From an uncultured Eubacteriales bacterium (GTDB lineage Bacteria > Bacillota > Clostridia > Oscillospirales > Acutalibacteraceae), in contig ONVG01000011.1 in the NCBI GenBank assembly GCA_900321195.1, positions 1 to 25,140 of the forward strand: a stretch of 25,140 nt of DNA. Reading direction: 5' to 3'. Below are positions 14,911 to 23,594 of this stretch, piece by piece. The notes beneath the pieces are model-generated. The model had not been told where the DNA came from, ran no database searches, and worked only from the letters and a program-made list of their open reading frames with translations. The stretch's first letter is position 1. Every line of letters starts with the position of its first letter. The position numbers and the translations under genes were made by a program.

Positions 14911-15317
14911 TTATTTTTTATTTTTCCTGTTAAGGAATATAAATATTGTCACTGCCGCGCCTACGGCTGCAACTATAAGGAAAACAACTATGATAACGCC
15001 TGCATCATTTTTCTGTTCAGGAGCTGTAAGCTTTTTTTGGGATGTTTTGTCCCCGCTCTCATCCCCGCTCGTTTCTTCTGCAGACTCATCCTGACCTTGA
15101 GCGTCAGAGGAACCGTCAGCCAAGCTTTCAGAAGCGCTTTTCTCTGACAAGCTTTCGGTTTTGCTGTCCGACTTACTTTCCTTACTGTCTTGAGAATCCT
15201 CCTTTGAAGCATCAGCCGATGACTCTGCACTGCTTTCATCAGAAGAGCTTTGCTCTGTTCCGTCTCTTAACGTCGGCTTATATGAATCCTCAAAAAGACT
15301 TGCCTTAATGCTTATCT
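14911..15317 (-). pseudogene. Detached C-terminal part of the CHAP-domain protein: Ser/Asp-rich linker and membrane anchor
   Basis: This frame is -1 relative to the CHAP gene and open across their junction. It begins with LKISIKASLFEDSYKPTLRD, whose LKISIK matches the last strand of the upstream protein's repeats (compare ILNIKVF, TIDITINV). A ~75-residue linker very rich in Ser, Asp, Glu and Lys follows. A hydrophobic segment at the end (GVIIVVFLIVAAVGAAVTIF) is closed by the basic tail LNRKNKK, a C-terminal membrane anchor. No good start codon or ribosome binding site lies at its beginning; the TTG at 15150 has none. I read it as the severed 3' end of the CHAP gene, unexpressed unless frame is restored. 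Confidence 0.7.
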
Positions 15318-17489
15318 TTAAGCGCTGAGTCCGTCTGTATCCGCCGAATTAAGATAACGTCCGTTTACATTCATTATGACCTCCGAAGAATCCGAGTTCG
15401 TATGTATTACCGTATCGTTTTCGGATGAAGGTCTTATTGAAAATTCCTTATGGTCGGCGGTTATTACCTTTTCGGGCATAGTCATATTTATGACAGCAGA
15501 TGTTTCACCGTCACCGAATGTAAATGTCATGTCATTATTGCCGACAGCAAGGATATCTTTAAGTCTGTCAGGCTCTATGGTTATAACACCGTTTATAAGA
15601 GTGATGCCTGCATCGCTGTAGCTTGAAAGGTCTTTTCCGTTACAGCTCACTATAACATAATATGAGTCGGAATTTGAACGCATGCGCAGACCGTCCCTGT
15701 CGTTGAATTCCCATTTGTATTCGGAATGTTCAAGGGTTATCTCTTTAGGCGGCTTTGTCATAAACACCTTTATATTGAGGATACCGTCCTCAAACGAAAG
15801 AACGATATCATTTTCTCCGTCAGTAAGTATGCCGTCAAGGAGAGTATGCTTTATAAACACCATACTGTCTTTGATATACAGAAGCTTTCCGTCATCCTCT
15901 GCCATGAGGTTTCCGTTCATGTAAAGCGACACCGTATCTGAGTATGAATTTGTATTTATCTGTATATCGTCCTCCGAAAATTGCTCATACTGAAAATATG
16001 TATTGTCTGCGGAAATTATCCTTAGCTCATTTGTCACGTTTATGGTTATATCTATAGTTCCGTCTGTCAGCAAAAGTACAAGCTCGTTCAGTCCGTCATT
16101 AAGTATATTGTTCAGCACCTCTGCCGTTACCGATACTTCGCCGTTCGTTATGGTAAGACCTTCGGTATTTATCGTCGCAAGACGTTCATCGCCTCTTAGT
16201 ATATCTATAAGGTCAGAGGATGAATTTGTCTTTATCGTCAGACCTGCGGCTGAGGCTCTGTCCCATTCAAGCTCGGATTTTTCTGCCTTCAGCACCTTCT
16301 TTACAGGTTCATTCACTGTAACAGTTATAGCAAAAGCATTGTCCTCCAGAACTACATTGAGTGTATTTTCGCCGTCGTTGAGTGAGTTTATAACTTCCTC
16401 GGCTATGAATATACTGCCGCTGCTTATAGTTGCGGTTTCATTCAGATGTGACGCTATCATATTGCCGTTCTGCTTTATAAGAACAGTCTTTGATTCTGAG
16501 TTCGTTTCGATGGTTATACCGTCATTATTGTTTCTCTCACATTCAAAAGCAGTCTGTGATATCTCTATAGTCTTTGGTATGAGATTTTCTATAGAGTCAT
16601 ATTCCGCATAGGCAAGTATTCTGTTATAGTTCTTTATTTTCGGCTTCTTTTTGTAGGTCGTATCTTCAAAGTCATATTCCCTTATACGCACCTGTCCGTC
16701 ATCATTGCCGCTGATATATTTAAGTATATGCGATTCCCTGTCGAATGAGATGACCATGCCCACATGGTCGAAATATCTTCCGTCACCGTCCCAGCCGAAA
16801 AAGAGAAGTCCGCCCGGCTTGTACGGCAGATCATACGGGTCGATATTGGTGTTGAAATACTCGTTCCAGCCGCTGTATGCATCAAGCTTCTTATACGCAA
16901 GCGGTGTGTACCATACATAATGCTGGTCTAAGTTGAACGACTCTATCCATGAATAATAGCTCGATTCAAGGCGGGGGTCGGCGCAGTATGAGTAATAGAA
17001 CCTTTTCAGCTCATCACCCGAATAATAGCCTGCCTGATACAGACACCAGCTCATAAATATAGCGCACCAGTCAATGTCGCTGTATATTGCGCTGCTTCCC
17101 AGAACATAGCTTTGTATCCAGCGTGTATATTCCGTATTTCCCGTTTCATTATAGTCGTCACGCTGTATTGCGCCAGTCCAGAGCTTTCCTTCATCCCTTG
17201 CCCTGTTGATATCGACTTCATCAAGTGCATAATTCTTATAGCCGTCCTGAGAAAGCGCAACGGCAAGCGCTCTTTCCATAACGGTAGACTGTCCGCTTTC
17301 TTCAAGCGCTGTTTCAAGCCTGCTGTAAAATCCTGTTCCCGAAAACTCCTCCGAGCAGTTTTTAGGCGTATAATATGCCGCGCTCACGCTTATGTTCAGC
17401 GGCGCATCTGTTTCAGGCAGAGCAGCGCCTGCGGCTGACAGCGCAATGATAAGCGACAATGCTGTTGAGATGATTTTTTTTATATTCAT
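15318..17489 (-). CDS. Secreted CHAP-domain protein with ~92-residue tandem repeats, C-terminally truncated
   Basis: A 723-residue exported protein. A signal peptide (MNIKKIISTALSLIIALSAA, then ~20 residues ending near VSA) is followed by a CHAP-type amidase/endopeptidase domain at ~60-300. Its candidate catalytic Cys lies in DWCAIFMSWCLYQAG and the His in FDHVGMVISFD, preceded by GGLLFFGWDG. CHAP enzymes cut peptidoglycan stems or cross-bridges. Five beta-rich repeats of ~92 residues begin near 305, each with a TNSxS...NG motif and LxDGxNxxxxxxxDG near its end. The fifth stops after 49 residues (15321-15467) at a TAA, losing about 33 residues and the frame. The missing end and anchor lie in another frame just downstream. 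The ATG at 17489 has GGAG 9 nt upstream, better than the TTG at 17504. Its own promoter is at 17534-17563. Confidence 0.82.
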   Translation of the reverse strand: MNIKKIISTALSLIIALSAAGAALPETDAPLNISVSAAYYTPKNCSEEFSGTGFYSRLETALEESGQSTVMERALAVALSQDGYKNYALDEVDINRARDEGKLWTGAIQRDDYNETGNTEYTRWIQSYVLGSSAIYSDIDWCAIFMSWCLYQAGYYSGDELKRFYYSYCADPRLESSYYSWIESFNLDQHYVWYTPLAYKKLDAYSGWNEYFNTNIDPYDLPYKPGGLLFFGWDGDGRYFDHVGMVISFDRESHILKYISGNDDGQVRIREYDFEDTTYKKKPKIKNYNRILAYAEYDSIENLIPKTIEISQTAFECERNNNDGITIETNSESKTVLIKQNGNMIASHLNETATISSGSIFIAEEVINSLNDGENTLNVVLEDNAFAITVTVNEPVKKVLKAEKSELEWDRASAAGLTIKTNSSSDLIDILRGDERLATINTEGLTITNGEVSVTAEVLNNILNDGLNELVLLLTDGTIDITINVTNELRIISADNTYFQYEQFSEDDIQINTNSYSDTVSLYMNGNLMAEDDGKLLYIKDSMVFIKHTLLDGILTDGENDIVLSFEDGILNIKVFMTKPPKEITLEHSEYKWEFNDRDGLRMRSNSDSYYVIVSCNGKDLSSYSDAGITLINGVITIEPDRLKDILAVGNNDMTFTFGDGETSAVINMTMPEKVITADHKEFSIRPSSENDTVIHTNSDSSEVIMNVNGRYLNSADTDGLSA

Positions 17490-17533
17490 TTTTGTTTTCT
17501 CCAATTTTAGATAAAATAAGGTTCACATATCAT

Positions 17534-17563
17534 ATTATACACACTTTTCACACTAAAAATCAA
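17534..17563 (-). promoter_or_regulatory. Promoter for the CHAP-domain protein gene
   Basis: On the minus strand: TTGATT (17563-17558), an 18-bp spacer and a perfect TATAAT (17539-17534), 45 bp upstream of the ATG at 17489. Confidence 0.75.
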
Positions 17564-17651
17564 TAGTATACAAATAAATTACACAAAAATCGATTTTATT
17601 CGTCAGTTATCCGAAAGAAACCTTTTTCTGAAGCCGCTGAATTTTGATATA

Positions 17652-17681
17652 TTTACAAGCGGAATTTTGCGGCAATATGAT
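17652..17681 (+). promoter_or_regulatory. Possible promoter for the 178-aa protein gene
   Basis: TTTACA (17652-17657), an 18-bp spacer and TATGAT (17676-17681) form a fair match. It would give a leader of about 110 nt. The rest of the 310-bp divergent intergenic region 17490-17800 holds the CHAP promoter and the inverted repeat at 17719-17740; I see no gene there. Confidence 0.4.
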
Positions 17682-17718
17682 GATATGTTATATGCTGTTA
17701 TCCATAAAATTTCAAGAA

Positions 17719-17740
17719 TTGATTTCCGCGGATAAATCAA
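17719..17740. repeat. Inverted repeat TTGATTT-N8-AAATCAA, possible operator
   Basis: Seven-base perfect arms (17719-17725 and 17734-17740) with an 8-bp centre containing CCGCGG. It lies in the leader of the 178-aa protein gene, between its possible promoter and its start codon, a plausible repressor site. No regulator can be named. Confidence 0.35.
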
Positions 17741-17800
17741 GTCAATAATAAGCTCAAAGCTCGTTATTTCAGACATGAATTTTTATCGGGAGGAAAAGCA

Positions 17801-18337
17801 TTGAAAAACATCATTATCTGCGGCGACAGCCATGACAGAAGGCTGACGGATACGATAATATCCTCGTTGAAAAATATCGGCGGCGTGTTCGTAAATGACG
17901 GCAAAAACATATATGCCACATCCGAAAAGCCTGAATTCAGCATAACATGCACAGAGAAATTCAAGAGCATAGACATTAGCGGGATAGTTATATTCGGAGA
18001 TGACGTCATTGAGCCTGACGAAAAATGCGACGTTAAAAATGCCGTGTGCATAACCGACAGTTCAAACAAGGCGGCTTTGAATATTCTCAAAAATTCGGAA
18101 TGCTGTGTGATAGGCTGTTCCATGTCGGGACGTGATACGCTTACGATATCCTGCATAACGGACGAAAACAAGCTGATAAGCCTGCAAAGAAACATACGCA
18201 CACTTGACGGCGATACAGCAGAACCGTGTGAGATAAAAATATTTTCATCGGCAGATATGCCTGCATTCACAGCGCTTGCTGTATGCGCTGTATATATTCT
18301 TTGCGGTCTGCCGTATGAGGTCGATATCCATATATAA
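17801..18337 (+). CDS. Unrecognised 178-aa cysteine-rich protein, TTG start
   Basis: I do not recognise a family. It starts with TTG, supported by GGGAGG at 17788-17793, 7 nt upstream. The alternating pattern (KNIIICGDSHDRRLTDTIIS, SGIVIFGDD, CCVIGCSMSGRD) suggests a compact alpha/beta, Rossmann-like fold. It has about eleven cysteines, unusually many for 178 residues, including a CCVIGC cluster in mid-protein. The C-terminal ~25 residues are hydrophobic (AFTALAVCAVYILCGL) and could be a buried helix or a membrane contact. It has no signal peptide, so is probably cytoplasmic. It is monocistronic between a divergent CHAP gene and the convergent pheA, so context gives no functional hint. Confidence 0.72.
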   Translation: MKNIIICGDSHDRRLTDTIISSLKNIGGVFVNDGKNIYATSEKPEFSITCTEKFKSIDISGIVIFGDDVIEPDEKCDVKNAVCITDSSNKAALNILKNSECCVIGCSMSGRDTLTISCITDENKLISLQRNIRTLDGDTAEPCEIKIFSSADMPAFTALAVCAVYILCGLPYEVDIHI

Positions 18338-18343
18338 AAAGAA

Positions 18344-18378
18344 AAAGCTCAAAACCCGCAAATAAGGCTTTGAGCTTT
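18344..18378. terminator. Bidirectional terminator between the 178-aa protein gene and pheA
   Basis: AAAGCTCAAA (18344-18353) pairs with TTTGAGCTTT (18369-18378), extended by CC/GG inside. It is followed by GATTTTT on the plus strand and by TTCTTTTT on the minus strand. The flanking stops at 18337 and 18384 converge on it. Confidence 0.88.
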
Positions 18379-18383
18379 GATTT

Positions 18384-19517
18384 TTACATTTTATGGCGGT
18401 AGTTTCCAAGAAAAGAAAACTCGGAAAGCTCCTTGGAAAGAGCGCATATAAGTGATATTATCGAATCCGTCCTTGTACTGCCGTCAAAATCAAGATAGAA
18501 CAGATATTCAAACTCCGTTCCGGGTTTCGGACGTGACTCTATCTTTGTAAGGTTAAGTCCGTTTACGGCAAATCTGCAAAGCACCGTATAAAGCGAGCCT
18601 GTAACATGAGGAAGCGCAAAGCAAAGACTTATCTTGTCGGCGCTTTCCTCTATATAAAGCTTTTTGGATATCACTATAAATCTTGTTGTATTGTGAGGAT
18701 CGTTGCGGAAATCCCTTAGTATGATATCAAGTCCGTAGCGCTTTGCGGCGTCCTCCGAGCATATTGCGGCTATCGTATCATCTCCGCTTCCGGAAACAAA
18801 TTTTGCGGCGGCTGCCGTACTCTTGCACTGCTCCTGCTCAAGACCGTTTGCAGTTATGTATTCCGAGCATTGATAGAGCGCCTGTCCGTGTGAAAGTACT
18901 TTTTTAACATTTTCAAGCTTTGTTCCCTTTACAGCCGCAAGACAATGGTCAACGGGTATCTCTGTGGAAGCGGATATATAAAAGCGGTATTTCAGCATAA
19001 GGTCATAGACCTCAGTTACCGAGCCTGCCGAGCTGTTTTCTATAGGTATTATCCCGAACTGAGCTTTATCACTCTGCATAGCCTCGAAAAGCTCACGGAA
19101 TGTAGGATAAAATTCCGGCCGGGAATTTGGGAACAAGCGGCGGCATGCGCTGTGGGAATACGTTTCAGGCACACCGAAGCATGCTATACGCACACTGTCA
19201 CTGTCATAGGGGATATCTTTTTCAGCGGAAAGTATGGTATTTTTTAGCTCACTTCCGCTGTCAAGCATATCATGCTGCAAGGAACGGCTAAGCTCCATTA
19301 TCTCGGAATAAAGCCGCCTTGCATAAAAGCCGTATTCTCCTGTGCTTTTCTCAACAGCATCAAGTATCTGTACCTCTCTTTCGGGATCGAATATCGGCAT
19401 ACCGTTTTTCAGCTTGTATTTTGCGACTTCTTTTGAGCATTCCATACGCCTTGCAAAAAGCGCGGAAAGCTCCCTGTCTATTTCATTTATCTCTTTTCTT
19501 ATTTCCTGTATATCCAA
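18384..19517 (-). CDS. pheA: Bifunctional chorismate mutase / prephenate dehydratase (P-protein)
   Basis: A 377-residue enzyme converting chorismate to prephenate, then to phenylpyruvate, for phenylalanine synthesis. Residues 1-~88 are an AroQ-type chorismate mutase helix bundle (IRKEINEIDRELSALFARRM). Residues ~108-282 are prephenate dehydratase, with GVPETYSHSA, IIPIENSSAGSV and the catalytic NTTRF (276-280). Residues ~295-377 are an ACT domain with NLTKIESRP (ESRP at 327-330), the usual phenylalanine feedback site. The start is TTG at 19517, matching the expected beginning of the mutase, with GGGAG ~10 nt upstream. It is the last gene of rsmF-aroA-aroC-pheA, 57 nt after aroC. I see no T-box or leader peptide. 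Confidence 0.95.
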   Translation of the reverse strand: MDIQEIRKEINEIDRELSALFARRMECSKEVAKYKLKNGMPIFDPEREVQILDAVEKSTGEYGFYARRLYSEIMELSRSLQHDMLDSGSELKNTILSAEKDIPYDSDSVRIACFGVPETYSHSACRRLFPNSRPEFYPTFRELFEAMQSDKAQFGIIPIENSSAGSVTEVYDLMLKYRFYISASTEIPVDHCLAAVKGTKLENVKKVLSHGQALYQCSEYITANGLEQEQCKSTAAAAKFVSGSGDDTIAAICSEDAAKRYGLDIILRDFRNDPHNTTRFIVISKKLYIEESADKISLCFALPHVTGSLYTVLCRFAVNGLNLTKIESRPKPGTEFEYLFYLDFDGSTRTDSIISLICALSKELSEFSFLGNYRHKM

Positions 19518-19574
19518 ATCTTATTCGCTCCCAACTTTAATAATTATTATCAAGTGAACAGCCAAACACTGAAT

Positions 19575-20660
19575 TCAAAGTTTATTTGCATCCGAAAGAA
19601 TATTTATCACGGCAAGAGCCGCCGCCGACTCTATAACGGGTACTGCGCGCACAACTATACAGGGGTCATGCCTGCCCTTTATTTCAAGCGTCGTGTCACT
19701 GTGAGCGGAAAGGTCAACCGTTTTCTGACTGCGTGAGATAGACGGCGTCGGCTTCATGGCTGTCCTGAAAATTATCGGCATTCCTGAGCTTATGCCGCCT
19801 AAAATGCCACCGTGATTGTTAGTGCGTGTCCTTACGGTGTCACCGTCATAATAGAACTCGTCATTGTTCTGACTGCCCCTGAGAGCCGAACCCTCAAAGC
19901 CTGAGCCGAACTCTATCCCCTTTACAGCCGGAACTCCGAACACAACAGAGGATATGACATTCTCTATACCGTCAAACATCGGTGAGCCTGCGCCTGCCGG
20001 CATACCTGTTACCGCGCATTCTATCGTGCCGCCTATGCTGTCCTGCTCCATGCGGCAAAGCTCGATAAGCTCACGCATAGGTTTTTCCTTTTCTTCATCT
20101 ATAAGTCCGAATGTAACAGATGAAAGTCTGTCCATAAGCTCATCAGGGATATTCACAGCATCAAAGCGGCTGTCATAGATATTTCCGACAGAACATATAT
20201 GAGCGGCGATCTTTATTCCCCTGCGTGAGAGTATCTGTCTGCATACCGCGCCTGCAAATACAAGCGGCGCTGTAAGACGAGCGGAAAAATGTCCGCCGCC
20301 CCTTATGTCATTAAATCCGCTGTAGCGTATATAACCGGTATAATCCGCATGAGCCGGACGAGGCTTTGTCATCATATCGCCGTAGTCCTGCGAGCGTGTA
20401 TTTGTGTTGTATATCACCGCACAAAGCGGCGCTCCTGTTGTCGTATCGTTCAAAAGTCCCGACAATATTTCCGGTATGTCCTTTTCAAGTCTCGGAGTTG
20501 CCGCCTTGTCCTTTCCGGGCGCGCGCCTGCTCATCTGCATCATAAGCTCATCCATGTCAAGTCTTTCTCCTGACGGAAGTCCGTCTATCACAACGCCTAT
20601 TCCCTTTCCGTGACTTTCTCCGAATATCGATATTTTTATCTTACTGCCCCATGATGACAT
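19575..20660 (-). CDS. aroC: Chorismate synthase
   Basis: A 361-residue FMN-dependent enzyme converting EPSP to chorismate, the last common step to the aromatic amino acids. Family motifs are intact: the N-terminal GSKIKISIFGESHGKGIGVV with its conserved His, RRAPGKDKAATPR, MTKPRPAHADYTG, YSGFNDIRGGGHFSAR, NNHGGILGGISSGMPI and RTAMKPTPSI. The ATG at 20660 lies 8 nt after a GGGGGG run and overlaps the last 20 bp of aroA, so the two are probably translationally coupled. A longer frame reaching 20693 has no better site and lies deep within aroA. Confidence 0.97.
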   Translation of the reverse strand: MSSWGSKIKISIFGESHGKGIGVVIDGLPSGERLDMDELMMQMSRRAPGKDKAATPRLEKDIPEILSGLLNDTTTGAPLCAVIYNTNTRSQDYGDMMTKPRPAHADYTGYIRYSGFNDIRGGGHFSARLTAPLVFAGAVCRQILSRRGIKIAAHICSVGNIYDSRFDAVNIPDELMDRLSSVTFGLIDEEKEKPMRELIELCRMEQDSIGGTIECAVTGMPAGAGSPMFDGIENVISSVVFGVPAVKGIEFGSGFEGSALRGSQNNDEFYYDGDTVRTRTNNHGGILGGISSGMPIIFRTAMKPTPSISRSQKTVDLSAHSDTTLEIKGRHDPCIVVRAVPVIESAAALAVINILSDANKL

Positions 20661-21915
20661 CCGAACATCCCCCCAATTTTCTGTGGACCTCAAAGAAGTC
20701 CGGATATGACTTGTTTACGCTTTCTGGACAGGTTATTATTATATCTCCGTCCGCGCATACAGCCGCTACCGTAAGCGACATTACTATCCTGTGGTCATTA
20801 TATCCGCTGACTTCAGCTCCGTTCAGCTTTTTTCTGCCGTTTATTATAAATCCACCGGATGTTTCGGTTATATCCGCTCCGAGCCTTGAAAGCCCGTCAC
20901 GCATAGCCGCCAACCTGTCGCATTCCTTTATCCTGAGCCTTTCAGCTCCTTTTATAACAGTCGTTCCCTCGCAAAGCGCCGCCGTAACTGCAAGCGCCGG
21001 TACCATATCGGGTATATTCTCCGCGTTTATCTCCGTACCTTTAAGCCCACCATGCTCTATAGTTATATTTCCGTTATCCGACAATGTTATCCTTGCTCCG
21101 AAGCGTGAATATATCTCCATACACGCCTTGTCGCCCTGACGGGAATTTATGTCAAGGTTATCTATGGTTATTTTTCCGCCGAGCGCCGCCGCAGTCATAA
21201 AGAACGCTGCCTGCGACCAGTCGCCCTCTACCTTGAAGTTTACTGCTTTATAGCGCTGACCGCCTTTTATCCTCCAGCCGTTTTCACAAGAAGATACTTC
21301 AACTCCGAAGGCTTTCATGGTATCGACAGTCATATTTATGTAATCGCCCGACTGAAGTCCTGATGTAAGTATTATCTCGCTGTCACCGTCAGCGAGCGGC
21401 AATGCAAGCAGAAGTCCGGTTATGAACTGTGAGCTTATATTTCCCGGCACATAATATTTTCCGCTTTCAAGTCTGCCTTTTATTTTAAGCGGCAGACCGC
21501 CTTTTGTTATACATTCGACATTATGCTGAGGAAGACATTCCGTAAATACGCCTATCGGTCTTTCGGGAAGCTTTCCGTGTCCGACAAATTCTGCGCTGAC
21601 GCCGCCTGCCGCCGCTACGGGTATAAGAAATCTGAGAGTCGAGCCGCTCTCTCCGCAGTCGAGCTGTATATTATCGGATGAAAAAATTCTGCTTCCGCTG
21701 ACAGTAAGAGTTTTTCCGTCAAGACTTATTTCCGCACCGAGTTTTTTCATACATTGTATGGTTGCTTTTATATCATTTGAAAGCTCTACAGGCTCTATTA
21801 CGCTTGTACCGTCCGAGAGAGCCGCACATATTATCGCTCTGTGAGCGGCGCTTTTTGACGGCGGTACGGAAACAGTGCCGTTCAGCGCCCCCGGCTTTAT
21901 TTTTATTTTGTTCAT
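20641..21915 (-). CDS. aroA: 3-phosphoshikimate 1-carboxyvinyltransferase (EPSP synthase)
   Basis: A 424-residue enzyme joining shikimate 3-phosphate and phosphoenolpyruvate; the target of glyphosate in other organisms. Motifs include PPSKSAAHRAIICAAL at the N-terminus (phosphate/PEP-binding Lys), LDCGESGSTLRFLIP, GKLPERPIG, the IPDMVPALAV Asp, ERLRIKECDRLAAM, and NDHRIVMSLTVAA near the end. The two-domain size is normal. AAAGGG 8 nt upstream supports the ATG at 21915; the GTG at 21924 overlaps that site and is rejected. The gene begins 23 nt after the rsmF stop, and its end overlaps the aroC start. Confidence 0.96.
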   Translation of the reverse strand: MNKIKIKPGALNGTVSVPPSKSAAHRAIICAALSDGTSVIEPVELSNDIKATIQCMKKLGAEISLDGKTLTVSGSRIFSSDNIQLDCGESGSTLRFLIPVAAAGGVSAEFVGHGKLPERPIGVFTECLPQHNVECITKGGLPLKIKGRLESGKYYVPGNISSQFITGLLLALPLADGDSEIILTSGLQSGDYINMTVDTMKAFGVEVSSCENGWRIKGGQRYKAVNFKVEGDWSQAAFFMTAAALGGKITIDNLDINSRQGDKACMEIYSRFGARITLSDNGNITIEHGGLKGTEINAENIPDMVPALAVTAALCEGTTVIKGAERLRIKECDRLAAMRDGLSRLGADITETSGGFIINGRKKLNGAEVSGYNDHRIVMSLTVAAVCADGDIIITCPESVNKSYPDFFEVHRKLGGCSDVIMGQ

Positions 21916-21938
21916 TATGGACACCCTTTTTAATTTTA

Positions 21939-23276
21939 TCAGTTTCTAAGTCCTTTCGGGTACTTGTTTTTAAGACGGCCACCGGAGCATTTTCCGAAGC
22001 CCGTTACCATACCGCAAAAGCTGACTGCCGTATAGCCGTTTTCGCCGTCACATTCTGTTTCCATTCCGTGAAGATATTCTTCCGTGCGCCTGTCGTTTAT
22101 GTCAAGCTCCAAAACACGTCTGAAAGCGTCCGGTCTGAAAGCCGTAAACAAGGAATGTGCCGGCTCGAAGCGGCCTTTTTTGAACTCTCCTGCAAGCACT
22201 CCTGCGCGTATGACATTTATTCCGCTGATATCGGGAAGCATATCGGGAAGAAGATAGACCTTATCACCTTTTATTGATATGTCAGCTCCGGAAACATCCC
22301 TGAATATTTCTTCAAGCTCCCTTTCAGCCGATATATATATACTGTCCTTTTTTATGTTCTCTGTTCTGCGGCAGGAAAAAACGCCGTCATTATCGGAATA
22401 TATTTTTCTGAGCTTTGCGGCAAAATGTCCCTCACCGTTTTCTATCGGCGTTATCCTGACGGCACACGGAAGCTCTGTTTTTCGTCCGAACGGTTCGTTT
22501 ATCTCACACATCTCAAATTCGGGATGCTTTTCAAGAAATCTTAGTATCACGCCCTCGTTTTCCTCATACGAAAATGTGCATGTAGAATAGACGAGTACGC
22601 CGCCGCTTTTCAGTGCAGACGAAGCCGAGTCAAGTATTGAAAGCTGTCTTTCGGCGCACGAGAGAACATGCTCCCTGCTCCATTCCGAAACAGCATCGGG
22701 ATTTTTGCGGAACATTCCCTCACCCGAACAGGGCGCATCCACAAGAAGCTTGTCGAAATATCCGCCGAGCCTTTTGCACAGCACCTCAGGATAAAGCGAT
22801 GATACAACGCCGTTTGCGATACCCATTCTTTCAAAATTTGAAAGAAGTATCTGTGCCCTGCTTTTTACCACCTCATTCGACCATATAAGACCGCTGCCGC
22901 CGAGACATGAAGCTATCTGAGCAGACTTTCCTCCGGGCGCGGCGCAAAGGTCAAGCACCCTTTCACCCTCCTGAACATCAAGAAGCGAGACCGCCGAGCT
23001 TGCGGAAGGCTCCTGCACATAGAATGCGCCCGCATGGTGCAGAGGATGCTTTCCTATGCCCTGTTCTGTGCATGATATATAGTACCCGTCACGGTAGAAA
23101 GGACTCTTGCTTACTTCAAAAGGCAGCAGCCCGATAAGTTTTTCAGGCGTTGTTTTGAGTCTGTTTACAGATATTCCCCTGAAAGCGTCCTCCCCGAAGC
23201 ACTTCTCATACAGCGGATAATCATTTTTCAATATAGTTTTCATTTCCTCTTTAAAGCTTTCGGGAAGCTCAGTCAT
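21939..23276 (-). CDS. RsmF/NOL1/NOP2-type RNA m5C methyltransferase
   Basis: A 445-residue SAM-dependent RNA cytosine-C5 methyltransferase. The N-terminal substrate domain runs to ~85. The catalytic core has the SAM-binding LDLCAAPGGKSAQIA (108-122), DAPCSGEGMFRK with C183 (the release Cys), and STCTF with C233 (the catalytic nucleophile). Residues beyond ~300 form the extra C-terminal RNA-binding region seen in RsmF-like proteins, ending KNKYPKGLRN, as in the Bacillota class with a C-terminal PUA-like domain. The target is probably 16S rRNA, but tRNA cannot be excluded. AAAGGATG precedes the ATG. It is the first gene of the minus-strand aro operon, with no clear promoter upstream. Confidence 0.9.
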   Translation of the reverse strand: MTELPESFKEEMKTILKNDYPLYEKCFGEDAFRGISVNRLKTTPEKLIGLLPFEVSKSPFYRDGYYISCTEQGIGKHPLHHAGAFYVQEPSASSAVSLLDVQEGERVLDLCAAPGGKSAQIASCLGGSGLIWSNEVVKSRAQILLSNFERMGIANGVVSSLYPEVLCKRLGGYFDKLLVDAPCSGEGMFRKNPDAVSEWSREHVLSCAERQLSILDSASSALKSGGVLVYSTCTFSYEENEGVILRFLEKHPEFEMCEINEPFGRKTELPCAVRITPIENGEGHFAAKLRKIYSDNDGVFSCRRTENIKKDSIYISAERELEEIFRDVSGADISIKGDKVYLLPDMLPDISGINVIRAGVLAGEFKKGRFEPAHSLFTAFRPDAFRRVLELDINDRRTEEYLHGMETECDGENGYTAVSFCGMVTGFGKCSGGRLKNKYPKGLRN

Positions 23277-23353
23277 TTATCATCATCCTTTTAGTGTTAA
23301 GTGTTGAGTACCAGGCATCACGGAAATCAATGACTCGTTATTGATATAGCGGA

Positions 23354-23367
23354 GTATTTTAAAATAC
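23354..23367. repeat. Perfect 14-bp palindrome in the rsmF/small-ORF intergenic region
   Basis: GTATTTTAAAATAC is its own reverse complement. It lies between the divergent starts of rsmF (23276) and the 35-codon ORF (23446), in a region without clear sigma-A boxes. It could be an operator half-way between two promoters; this is weak evidence. Confidence 0.3.
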
Positions 23368-23445
23368 GGAAATACCGATCACAGATAATTGATATGCATA
23401 ATTTCCCTGAAAATGTTAATAATAGATTTGAAGGGTGGTGTTGAT

Positions 23446-23553
23446 ATGAACAGCAGCAGCGAAACCAAAAGACGCAGCAAGCAGTCCGAGGAACACAGTG
23501 AAAAATCAGGCTCAAAGAGCGAAAAAAAGCATTCCGCAGATTATTCCTGCTGA
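23446..23553 (+). CDS. 35-residue, highly charged hydrophilic peptide
   Basis: ATG at 23446 to TGA at 23551-23553, preceded by AAGGGTGG 7-8 nt upstream. The product is almost all Ser, Lys, Glu, Arg and His, with the pattern SSSETKRRSKQSEEHSEK and then SKSEKKHS, ending ADYSC with a C-terminal Cys. It has no hydrophobic segment and is probably disordered. A textbook terminator at 23595-23629 follows on the same strand, while both neighbours are on the other strand, so the region is very likely transcribed as its own unit. I recognise no family. It could be a small protein or the readable part of a small RNA. Confidence 0.5.
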   Translation: MNSSSETKRRSKQSEEHSEKSGSKSEKKHSADYSC

Positions 23554-23594
23554 AACGAGGAATTCCGCTATCCGTTCGGCGCATCCTGATACTT

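Noticed and set aside
15310..15330. Programmed -1 ribosomal frameshift joining the CHAP protein to its anchor
   Set aside because: No X-XXY-YYZ slippery heptamer is present at the stop, and a frameshift would not restore the ~33 repeat residues that are missing. A deletion fits better.
17764..18270. Minus-strand ORF over the 178-aa protein gene
   Set aside because: The plus frame has an excellent ribosome binding site, ends at a terminator and has normal amino acid composition. The minus frame has no upstream signals and would end inside the divergent intergenic region.
19518..19574. T-box or leader-peptide attenuator for pheA
   Set aside because: The 57-nt gap has no T-box sequence, no Phe-rich peptide and no terminator stem.
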